Shown: piece after piece, positions 1-5,488 of the stretch | How the letters are laid out: each line of letters starts with the position of its first letter | How positions within the stretch are numbered: position 1 is the stretch's first letter | Assembly (NCBI GenBank): GCA_903879775.1 | Contig: CAIRMY010000139.1 | Coordinates: 1-5,488, forward strand | Length of the DNA: 5,488 nt | Direction: 5' to 3' | Source of the DNA: an uncultured Bacteroidota bacterium | GTDB lineage: Bacteria > Bacteroidota > Bacteroidia > NS11-12g > UBA955 | Position numbers and translations under genes: made by a program | Notes under the pieces: model-generated | The model's input: the letters and a program-made list of their open reading frames with translations, nothing else | Told to the model about the DNA's origin: nothing | Databases searched by the model: none

Positions 1-203
1 CTTGAAATAAATTGCAGCCCGTAATTATGTTTTAAGGAATTGTTAGAATTGGATTTTAGGATTCTATTTCCTCTAGTGAATTTAGATGTGTCGCCGGTTA
101 CATTTGTTGGCCAGAATGCAGATGTAAAACTATCGTTAAAGTTTGCTTGGCAGTAAATGTCCTTCAAAAAAAAGAAGAAGAATAAAGTTGTTAGAAACTT
201 AAT
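1..203 (-). CDS. Probable exported surface protein, N-terminal fragment with no standard start codon
   Basis: An open frame reads leftward off the window edge, so only about 67 residues are seen. It begins with a signal-peptide-like stretch (IKFLTT, five Phe, Leu, then KDIYCQA) with possible cleavage after CQA. A Ser/Thr/Asn-rich segment with FNDSF, WPTNVTGDTSKF and LQFIS follows. That texture resembles the N-terminal module of secreted Bacteroidota proteins such as those carrying lamin-tail or sorting domains; this is recalled similarity, not a search result, and the exact family is unknown. The frame has no ATG, GTG or TTG ahead of the hydrophobic run. ATT at 203-201, which overlaps the preceding gene's TAA, or ATA at 212-210, gives a sensible signal peptide. 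The TTG at the end of the T-tract would remove it. An 8-base T tract (166-173 on this strand) lies in the signal region. It is last in the panD-led run. Confidence 0.5.
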   Translation of the reverse strand, partial: MKFLTTLFFFFFLKDIYCQANFNDSFTSAFWPTNVTGDTSKFTRGNRILKSNSNNSLKHNYGLQFIS

Positions 204-1365
204 ACGTTCTATTTTTCCAATGCACAGATTTTTGGAACGCAGAAAAAGCGCCCAATGCAGGAATGAAGAGATTTTGATAGATAGAAGCGAATAAAATCTC
301 TTTAAAATTGGTATTTTGGTTAAATTTCTTGAAGATTTGGTGAATGCTGAATACATCCGATAAGAGTTTCCCAAGCCAAAGAATTGCAATGATTTCATAG
401 TGTTTTAGAAACAATGAAAACAGTGATAATCCCCAAAAAATTACGAAAAATAACGCGAGTAAAATTTGCGATTTTGCGGTATTAATTGTTGTTTGTGCCT
501 TTGTTTTTCGGATCCAACGAACACGTTGATGCCAGAAATCATTGAAATGTTCAACAACTTTAGTCACAACAGCGGCTTTGGAATTGGAAACAGAAATTAC
601 TTTTAGGGGGTTGTTTTGAAAGAAAGCTTCCAGTGCAAAGATATCGTCGCCACCTGCAATGTCATGAGTGGATTTAAAAGGATTTAACTTTAAAAATAGC
701 GCTTTGTTGAACATTAAATTGGCCCCATTTGCCATGGTTGGTTTCCCAAGGTTAAATTGATATAATCCGAGCGCTACGAGAATGGTATTTTCTATTTTTT
801 GATAAATCTGAAACGGGGTTGATTTGGAAGTGTAAAAGAAAACTGGGCCAATGCAAAAATCAGCGTCATGATTCGAAAATTCAGCGTAGAGTATTTCAAC
901 TGAAGTTTCTTGAAATTGGCAATCGGCGTCGGTGGTTAAAATTGTTGAATTGGATGCATTTTGAACCCCAATTTGTATGGCGTTTTTCTTGCCAAATACT
1001 CCTTGGTTTAATTGAATGATTCTGCAATTATATTCACTGAAAACGGGATGATTTTGAATGATTTCTATTGATTGATCTGTGCTATGGTCATCAATAAACA
1101 AAAATTCTAGGTTTAAAGATGTTTTAAGGCACAAAATAGATTCTAATAGGGGTTGAATCCTGGTTGCTTCATTTCGAAACGGAATGATGACTGAAAGTGA
1201 ACCAGAAGTTTTGAGTGTTTTTGCAACTATAATTTCATTTGAGGATCTACAGAAATTTTTCGAGATCTTTTTCCAAACAAAGAAATAAACGAGGAGAATT
1301 AGAATTGATAAAAAAAGTAAAATATCGTGAATTGAAATGGGTAATATTTGAAAACAAAGAATCAC
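199..1365 (-). CDS. Membrane-anchored family 2 glycosyltransferase
   Basis: This 388-residue GT-A fold glycosyltransferase probably moves a sugar from a nucleotide donor onto a lipid or glycan acceptor at the cytoplasmic face of the inner membrane. An N-terminal membrane helix spans about residues 13-30. The GT2 core starts at 56-65 (SLSVIIPFRN), continues with FLFIDDHSTD (88-97), has the metal-binding DAD at 146-148, GGDD at 238-241 (catalytic acid region) and QRVRW at 280-284, the Q/RxxRW signature shared with processive GT2 enzymes. Two or three membrane helices follow (about 299-320, 324-345 and 360-380). Translation starts at GTG (1365-1363), which shares bases with the TGA of rfaE2 (GTGA overlap), so coupled translation is likely. 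No other in-frame start gives a complete N-terminus; the next Met is residue 211, inside the core. Donor and acceptor cannot be read from sequence; the rfaE2 neighbour suggests LPS or another surface glycan. Confidence 0.88.
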   Translation of the reverse strand: MILCFQILPISIHDILLFLSILILLVYFFVWKKISKNFCRSSNEIIVAKTLKTSGSLSVIIPFRNEATRIQPLLESILCLKTSLNLEFLFIDDHSTDQSIEIIQNHPVFSEYNCRIIQLNQGVFGKKNAIQIGVQNASNSTILTTDADCQFQETSVEILYAEFSNHDADFCIGPVFFYTSKSTPFQIYQKIENTILVALGLYQFNLGKPTMANGANLMFNKALFLKLNPFKSTHDIAGGDDIFALEAFFQNNPLKVISVSNSKAAVVTKVVEHFNDFWHQRVRWIRKTKAQTTINTAKSQILLALFFVIFWGLSLFSLFLKHYEIIAILWLGKLLSDVFSIHQIFKKFNQNTNFKEILFASIYQNLFIPALGAFSAFQKSVHWKNRTY

Positions 1366-1862
1366 AATTTGTGGGTTTCAATGATTTTTCTCTCAATGGC
1401 TGAAGTTGAAAATCCAGGCAAGAATTCGATCGTTTTTACCGCACCACCATGTTTAATAACCCAGTCGGCACCAACAATATTTTCAATGGTATAATCAGCG
1501 CCTTTAACCAAAATATCTGGAGTCATGATTTCAATGATTTCTTTTGGTGTATCTTCATTGAAAAGTACAACCGCATCTACAAATCCTAAACTAGCCATCA
1601 CATGTGTTCTTGAGAATTCATTTTGTAAGGGTCTAGCAGGTGATTTGTCTAAACGCTGAACTGATTCGTCGGTGTTGAGTGCAACTACAAAAAAATCGCC
1701 AAGCTGAGACGCTTCTTCAAGGTATTTAACATGCCCAGCGTGTAGAATGTCGAAGCAGCCATTTGTAAACACAATTTTTTTACCTTGCGATTTCACTAGG
1801 CTTATTTTGGATTCAATTGAACTTGAGTCCCAAATTTTATCAGCTGAGTTTGTTTTTTGCAT
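1362..1862 (-). CDS. rfaE2: D-glycero-beta-D-manno-heptose 1-phosphate adenylyltransferase (stand-alone RfaE domain II)
   Basis: The cytoplasmic enzyme transfers AMP from ATP to D-glycero-beta-D-manno-heptose 1-phosphate, giving ADP-heptose for LPS inner core or other heptosylated glycans. At 166 residues it corresponds to the C-terminal half of bifunctional HldE, with no kinase domain. Numbered from the ATG start, the nucleotidylyltransferase signature TNGCFDILHAGH ends with HAGH at 41-44. LNTDESV (62-68), VDAVVLF (95-101), DILVKGADYT (116-125) and the closing GFSTSAIERKI (150-160, STS-type motif) follow the RfaE2 pattern closely. ATG at 1862-1860 is preferred; a TTG directly before it would add only one residue. 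The start lies inside the membrane protein gene (23-base overlap) and the stop overlaps the next GTG, which indicates one transcript. Related cytidylyltransferases (TagD type) are a less likely alternative because the C-terminal motifs are RfaE2-like. The partner kinase (RfaE1) and phosphatase (GmhB) are not in this window. Confidence 0.92.
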   Translation of the reverse strand: MQKTNSADKIWDSSSIESKISLVKSQGKKIVFTNGCFDILHAGHVKYLEEASQLGDFFVVALNTDESVQRLDKSPARPLQNEFSRTHVMASLGFVDAVVLFNEDTPKEIIEIMTPDILVKGADYTIENIVGADWVIKHGGAVKTIEFLPGFSTSAIERKIIETHKL

Positions 1863-2811
1863 CAATTTTTTGAATTTCTAAAAACAATAATAGGTAGCAA
1901 ATGGCACCTATTGAAATATGAAAAATATTGGAAAATGCGATGTTGAAAATTCCGAATATTTGCGATTGAGCATGATCCATGTGGTAAATAAACTCAAGCC
2001 CATAAGCAATTACGGCCCAAACACCAGCTCCGCCTGGAAGTGGAATGACAACTCCCACTGCAGAAAATATGAGCAATCCAAGTGCATTTGCAATTGTGAA
2101 ATGGTCGGTTATTCCAAGTGCCTGTAATTGAAAATACATACCAACCCAATATCCTATCCAAATACCAAGAGAAATTAAAGCAAATAAAAATGGATTTTTA
2201 AGTTGAAAGATACTTTTGATACCTGTCATTAAACGGCCTATCAAACTATCTTGGTTGTTTTGACTTCCTTTGATCAATTTTTTCCATGCAAATACAGCAA
2301 TGAATGCAAAAATTGGAATGAAAATGAGGACCCACAGGTTATTTAATACGGGTGTAAAAACATATTGATTTGCAAAACCAAAGAATTGGTCGAATTGTAA
2401 AAACAAACACAAAACGGCCATCACAAACATAAAAACAAGGTCTACAATACGTTCGGTAATTACAGTTCCAATGAGGATTTCAACGGGTACTTTTTCGCTT
2501 TTTGTGGTTAGGGCACAGCGCACAACTTCCCCACCGCGAGAAGTAGCCGCATTCACAAGATAGCCAGCCATGACAGAATAAAAAGTTCTTCTATGGTTAA
2601 GTTTGTAGTTGGCCGTTTCTGTAAGCATATTCCATCTATAGGCTCTCAAAAAATGAGCCAAAAGCATGGTTAAACTACCTAAACCAATCATTGCATAATT
2701 TGCGTCTTTGATTGATTGTATTGTGCTATTCCAATCGGTATTCAACCCAATGAAACCAAATACAACAATTGCGAGAACAATCATGATGATTGTAGAGAGG
2801 TGTTTTTTCAA
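1840..2811 (-). CDS. LPG-synthase-TM / flippase-like integral membrane protein (UPF0104 type)
   Basis: This 323-residue polytopic inner-membrane protein has about seven or eight hydrophobic segments (roughly 5-24, 40-56, 112-138, 158-176, 208-230, 240-256, 262-275, 287-314). Family landmarks are LRAYRW (55-60), GYLVNAATSRGGEVVR (83-98), the TERIVDLVF block (119-127) and PLPGGAGVW (257-265), equivalent to the PSPGGIGxxE motif of the lysylphosphatidylglycerol synthase TM family. It lacks the soluble C-terminal aminoacyl-transfer domain of MprF, so lipid aminoacylation is not expected. Members are often called flippase-like, but transport of a specific lipid is unproven and the substrate is unknown. 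Translation appears to start at TTG (2811-2809), three bases after the panD stop, giving MKKHL, a positively charged lead into the first helix. The alternative ATG at residue 10 would delete part of that helix. Its 3' end overlaps rfaE2 by 23 bases. In my recollection panD next to this family is a recurrent Bacteroidota arrangement. Confidence 0.85.
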   Translation of the reverse strand: MKKHLSTIIMIVLAIVVFGFIGLNTDWNSTIQSIKDANYAMIGLGSLTMLLAHFLRAYRWNMLTETANYKLNHRRTFYSVMAGYLVNAATSRGGEVVRCALTTKSEKVPVEILIGTVITERIVDLVFMFVMAVLCLFLQFDQFFGFANQYVFTPVLNNLWVLIFIPIFAFIAVFAWKKLIKGSQNNQDSLIGRLMTGIKSIFQLKNPFLFALISLGIWIGYWVGMYFQLQALGITDHFTIANALGLLIFSAVGVVIPLPGGAGVWAVIAYGLEFIYHMDHAQSQIFGIFNIAFSNIFHISIGAICYLLLFLEIQKIDAKNKLS

Positions 2812-2814
2812 AAT

Positions 2815-3165
2815 CTAGACAGTTAATCGGTTATGATGATCAGGAAAAATGTTATTTGGCTGATGTAATTTGGCTTTCTCAATTTCCATAGAAACAAATG
2901 TCATGATAATAAGCTCATCGCCTTTTTGTCCTTTTCTTGCAGCAGCACCATTAAGCCCAATAATTCCTGAACCTCTTTCACCAGCAATGATGTAAGTTTC
3001 GAATCTTTCACCATTGTTATTGTTAACAATGAGTACTTTTTGATTTGGAATCATACCTGCAGCATCTACCAAATCCATATCAATGGTAATGCTTCCCGTG
3101 TAGTTTAATTCAGTTTGAGTTAAACGAACGTTGTGAATTTTTGCTTGAAGTACTTCTATGTACAT
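2815..3165 (-). CDS. panD: Aspartate 1-decarboxylase proenzyme
   Basis: PanD decarboxylates L-aspartate to beta-alanine, the precursor PanC joins to pantoate to make pantothenate and then CoA. The 116-residue cytoplasmic proenzyme cleaves itself between Gly24 and Ser25, turning Ser25 into the catalytic pyruvoyl group; the site is plainly visible as NYTGSITID. Other conserved residues are present at their usual numbers: Lys9 and His11 (AKIHNV), Arg54 and Tyr58 (ERFETYII) and the NGAAAR block (72-77). Length is slightly below the 126 residues of the E. coli enzyme, within family range. ATG at 3165-3163 places all numbered residues correctly, which fixes the start. It heads a minus-strand operon of envelope genes and is divergent from recR. 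panC is not next to it in this window, so the rest of the pathway is encoded elsewhere. A strong Bacteroidota-type promoter sits immediately upstream. Confidence 0.97.
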   Translation of the reverse strand: MYIEVLQAKIHNVRLTQTELNYTGSITIDMDLVDAAGMIPNQKVLIVNNNNGERFETYIIAGERGSGIIGLNGAAARKGQKGDELIIMTFVSMEIEKAKLHQPNNIFPDHHNRLTV

Positions 3166-3172
3166 GTTGCTG

Positions 3173-3202
3173 CAAAGTTAATTTGAAAAAATGTAATCGC
3201 AA
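3173..3202 (-). promoter_or_regulatory. Bacteroidota-type promoter for the panD operon
   Basis: Reading the minus strand, TTG (3202-3200) is followed by a 19-base spacer and then TAACTTTG (3180-3173), an exact match to the Bacteroidota -7 consensus TAnnTTTG with its -33 TTG. A second TTTG lies slightly further out (3207-3204, 23-base spacer). The -7 box ends only 7 bases before the panD ATG, so the transcript would begin within a few bases of the start codon. No Shine-Dalgarno sequence fits in that space. The match to consensus is seen directly; the initiation point is inferred. Confidence 0.75.
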
Positions 3203-3225
3203 TCAAATACATATAATGTTTGATG

Positions 3226-3233
3226 TATTTTCG
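3226..3233 (+). promoter_or_regulatory. Possible -7 box for recR
   Basis: TATTTTCG matches the Bacteroidota -7 consensus TAnnTTTG at all but one defined position and ends 4 bases before the preferred GTG start of recR. No TTG is found at the expected 17-23 bases upstream, so the -33 half is missing or degenerate and this call is weak. If real, recR would be transcribed with essentially no leader. The 72-base gap between panD and recR must hold the recR promoter unless recR is read from elsewhere, and this is the best candidate in it. Confidence 0.35.
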
Positions 3234-3237
3234 CATC

Positions 3238-3843
3238 GTGCAATTTACATCAATAATTGTAGAAAAAGCTGTTGAGGCTTTATCTGGATTTCCAGGAATT
3301 GGGAAAAGAACGGCTTTAAGGTTGGTCATGTACTTGTTGAAGCGTCCTGAAACAGAGGTTTCTCAACTTGCAGAGTCATTAATTAAATTAAAAACTGAGC
3401 TTCATTTGTGTGAGGAATGTTGCAATGTGAGTGATACTGAAGTTTGTGCAATCTGTAGTAATACAATGCGTCAGGCCGATATTATTTGTGTAGTAGAAGA
3501 TTTTTCCGACCAAATGGCCATTGAATCTACCTCTCAGTTTTTTGGGAAATATCATATTTTAGGGGGACTTATTTCACCAATGGATGGAATTGGCCCTGAT
3601 GATTTAAACATTCAAAAGCTCGTTGAACGCGTTTCTTTAAATGAAGTTTCAGAAATCATACTTGCATTGAGTGCAACAGTTGAAGGTGATACAACTATGT
3701 ACTATATTGCAAAAAAATTGCAATCGTTAAATGTGAAAATTTCGTGTATAGCTAGAGGAATTTCTGTAGGTGGAGAAATTGAATACGCCGATGAAATAAC
3801 CTTAGGTAGAAGTTTAATGCATAGAACGAGTTACAACATTTAA
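3238..3843 (+). CDS. recR: Recombination mediator protein RecR
   Basis: RecR acts with RecF and RecO to load RecA onto SSB-coated single-stranded DNA at gaps and stalled forks. At 201 residues the length is normal for the family. Domains in order are a helix-hairpin-helix (FPGIGKRTALRL, 18-29), a C4 zinc site (Cys58, Cys61, Cys70, Cys73, within CEECCNVSDTEVCAICSN), a Toprim domain opening at CVVED (84-88) and running through YHILGGLISPMDGIGPDD (105-122) and TVEGDTT (147-153), and the C-terminal IARGISVGGEIEYAD (171-185) with TLGRSLMHR. GTG (3238-3240) is chosen as start because it yields the usual short RecR N-terminus (MQFTSIIVEKAVEALS). The upstream TTG at 3220 and ATG at 3223 add five or six residues not expected for the family and would overlap the possible -7 box. 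A membrane glycosyltransferase follows after 4 bases, apparently in the same transcript. Confidence 0.96.
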   Translation: MQFTSIIVEKAVEALSGFPGIGKRTALRLVMYLLKRPETEVSQLAESLIKLKTELHLCEECCNVSDTEVCAICSNTMRQADIICVVEDFSDQMAIESTSQFFGKYHILGGLISPMDGIGPDDLNIQKLVERVSLNEVSEIILALSATVEGDTTMYYIAKKLQSLNVKISCIARGISVGGEIEYADEITLGRSLMHRTSYNI

Positions 3844-3847
3844 ACAG

Positions 3848-5488
3848 ATGCACAAATTATCAATCGTTATTGTCAATTACAATGTAAAACACTTTTTAGA
3901 ACAAGTGTTACTTTCTGTTGAAAACGCAATTGTAAATGTAGATTCTGAGGTTTGGGTTGTTGACAATAACAGTGTAGATGGTAGCATGGAAATGGTGGCC
4001 TCTAAATTTCCATGGGTTAAATCCATTGTTAATTTAGAAAATGTAGGTTTCTCGAGTGCCAACAATCAAGCAATCCGCGAAAGCAATAGCGAATATGTGT
4101 TGCTTTTAAATCCCGATACCGTTTTGCAAGAAGATACCCTCGAAAAATGTGTGAATTATTTAGATTCGCATTTGAGTGTAGGTGGATTGGGTGTGAAAAT
4201 GATAGATGGAAAAGGACATTTTCTACCTGAAAGTAAGAGAGGTTTGCCAACACCTAAAGTTGCATTTTTTAAAATGACAGGATTGGCAAATTTATTTCCT
4301 AAATCAAAGTATTTTGGTCGTTATCACATGAAGTATTTGAATGAAAATGAAACCCACGAGGTTGATGTTTTGTCTGGTGCGTTCATGATGATGCGTAACT
4401 CGGTACTTCAAAAAGTGGGCTTATTAGATGAAGCATTTTTTATGTACGGTGAAGATATCGATTTAAGCTATAGAATTATTCTTGGAGGCTTTAAAAATGT
4501 ATATTTCGCCGATACCACAATCATTCATTACAAAGGAGAAAGTACCAAAAGAAAATCGGCTAATTATGTCAAGGTTTTTTACAATGCAATGGTTCTTTTT
4601 GCCCAAAAACATTATTCTTCTAAAATGGCAGGTTGGTTTGCTTTTTGGATTAAACTTGCAATTTATTTTAGAGCATTTTTAGCTATATTTTATAGAGGGG
4701 CCCAATCTATTTTCTTGCCCTTGGTAGATTTTGTAGGAATTTATGCTGGATATTGGGGCATTGCAAAGTATTGGGAACTTTATCACAAATTTGTGAGAGG
4801 GTTCTATCCAGATATTTATTACCTCTTGCATATTCCAATTTATGCATTGTGTGTTTTGATTGCAGTTTTTATTTCTGGGGGATACGATAAGCCTTTTAAA
4901 GGCAGAAGATTACTCCGAGGAACGGCAATTGGAGCCATTGCAATTTTTGCTGTTTATGGATTTTTGCCAAAAGATTTGCAATTTTCGCGCGCAATTATTG
5001 GCTTAGGGTCGGCTTGGGCAATGGGTGCTTTATTTGCCATTCGTTTGATTGCTCAGTACTTTAAAATTGGAGATATCCATTTAACTTCCGATTCAGAAAA
5101 AAGAGTGATTGTTGTTGGAACACAAAAAGAAGCAGAAAGAATTCAACAATTGTTAAATAAAAGTCAGGTCGATCATAAAATGCTTTGTTGGGTTTTCCCG
5201 AAGCCAGATAAACAAGATGGTTTTGTTGGTGGCATTCATCAATTGTCGGAAATTATAGAAATTTACAAGGCCAATTTAGTCATTTTTAGCGGCAAAGATG
5301 TTCAAGCAGCCGAAATTATGAAAACCATGGCTGATTTTGCAAAAAGCGGCATTCAACTTAAAATAGCTCCCGATAAAGGTGAGTCAATCATTGGTTCAAG
5401 TTCTAAAAATGACCCAGGAGAACTTTTTACAATAGAAGTTAAATACGCTTTGGCTGAACTTCACCAACAAAGAAGAAAAAGGATTTTC
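3848..5488 (+). CDS. Family 2 glycosyltransferase fused to a sugar-transferase-like membrane and Rossmann region (C-terminus cut)
   Basis: The gene runs off the right edge after 547 codons with no stop. Residues 1-240 form a GT2 domain of the WbbL/rhamnosyltransferase-like kind: SIVIVNYN (5-12), VWVVDNNSVDGS (35-46), NVGFSSANNQA (65-75), LLLNPDT (85-91, metal-site region), VLSGAFMMMR (174-183), GEDIDLSYR (201-209) and IIHYKGEST (225-233). An amphipathic or membrane segment covers about 262-305, and three membrane helices lie near 325-343, 357-374 and 380-402. Residues 418-510 look like a Rossmann-type fold (KRVIVVGTQKEAERI, then LVIFSG at 477-482). The layout of 325-547 resembles the N-terminal half of WcaJ/WbaP-type polyprenyl-phosphate sugar-phosphate transferases. 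The last residues seen, RRKRIF (542-547), resemble the run-in to their catalytic domain, but that domain, if present, lies outside the window. ATG starts 4 bases after the recR stop. Sugar, acceptor and pathway are unknown; surface polysaccharide synthesis is the likely setting. Confidence 0.85.
   Translation, partial: MHKLSIVIVNYNVKHFLEQVLLSVENAIVNVDSEVWVVDNNSVDGSMEMVASKFPWVKSIVNLENVGFSSANNQAIRESNSEYVLLLNPDTVLQEDTLEKCVNYLDSHLSVGGLGVKMIDGKGHFLPESKRGLPTPKVAFFKMTGLANLFPKSKYFGRYHMKYLNENETHEVDVLSGAFMMMRNSVLQKVGLLDEAFFMYGEDIDLSYRIILGGFKNVYFADTTIIHYKGESTKRKSANYVKVFYNAMVLFAQKHYSSKMAGWFAFWIKLAIYFRAFLAIFYRGAQSIFLPLVDFVGIYAGYWGIAKYWELYHKFVRGFYPDIYYLLHIPIYALCVLIAVFISGGYDKPFKGRRLLRGTAIGAIAIFAVYGFLPKDLQFSRAIIGLGSAWAMGALFAIRLIAQYFKIGDIHLTSDSEKRVIVVGTQKEAERIQQLLNKSQVDHKMLCWVFPKPDKQDGFVGGIHQLSEIIEIYKANLVIFSGKDVQAAEIMKTMADFAKSGIQLKIAPDKGESIIGSSSKNDPGELFTIEVKYALAELHQQRRKRIF

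Noticed and set aside
166..173. Homopolymer run of 8 A (T on the coding strand) as a cause of frameshift in the left-edge gene
   Set aside because: Shifting the frame at this tract does not bring in an ATG or a better N-terminus; the other two frames meet stops at 201-199 and 188-186 with no start between. A sequencing error here is possible but explains nothing.
819..1019. Plus-strand open frame of 66 codons
   Set aside because: It lies wholly antisense within the glycosyltransferase core (DAD region), has no recognisable motif and no promoter.
1918..2127. Plus-strand open frame of 69 codons
   Set aside because: Antisense to the conserved C-terminal part of the flippase-like gene, including PLPGGAGVW; composition is not protein-like.
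1840..2811. MprF-type lysylphosphatidylglycerol synthase
   Set aside because: Only the membrane family signature is present; the C-terminal aminoacyl transfer domain is missing, so the enzymatic name does not apply.
3019..3030. Perfect 12-base palindrome ATTGTTAACAAT
   Set aside because: It lies inside panD where it encodes part of an Asn run (residues 46-49). It is AT-rich, single-copy as far as I can see, and far from any promoter position.
3877..4253. Two overlapping minus-strand open frames
   Set aside because: Both are antisense to the well-conserved GT2 motifs of the 3848 gene and show no domain features.
4482..4682. Plus-strand open frame of 66 codons
   Set aside because: It is an out-of-frame shadow within the fused glycosyltransferase, whose own frame continues unbroken through it.

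Overview
The window is AT-rich chromosomal DNA, most likely from a member of the Bacteroidota and plausibly Flavobacteriales. Three things point there. The panD promoter matches the Bacteroidota primary-sigma pattern (TTG, 19-base spacer, TAACTTTG). None of the starts has a purine-rich Shine-Dalgarno box, as is usual in that phylum. The protein types (stand-alone RfaE2, short PanD next to an LPG-synthase-like membrane protein, surface-protein module) are also typical. No mobile element, CRISPR array, tRNA or rRNA is visible, and coding density is close to 100 percent.

Leftward half (minus strand, 3165 down to 1): a tightly packed run read as panD, an LPG-synthase-TM/flippase-like membrane protein, rfaE2, a membrane-anchored family 2 glycosyltransferase, and the beginning of a probable exported protein cut by the left edge. 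Junctions are a 3-base gap, a 23-base overlap, a 4-base GTGA overlap and a probable 3-base overlap. This looks like one operon driven from the promoter in front of panD. Apart from panD (beta-alanine for pantothenate/CoA), its content is cell envelope: heptose activation, glycan or lipid transfer, and a surface protein.

Centre (3166 to 3237): a short divergent promoter region between panD (minus) and recR (plus). Both genes seem to have very short or absent 5' leaders.

Rightward half (plus strand, 3238 to 5488): recR (recombination mediator), then after only 4 bases a large glycosyltransferase cut by the right edge. It joins an N-terminal WbbL/rhamnosyltransferase-like GT2 domain to a multi-pass membrane region and a Rossmann-like domain resembling the regulatory half of polyprenyl-phosphate sugar-phosphate transferases. 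This fusion is the most unusual item here. No convincing novel defence or mobile system was found; the window reads as ordinary housekeeping and envelope genes with a few points worth checking.
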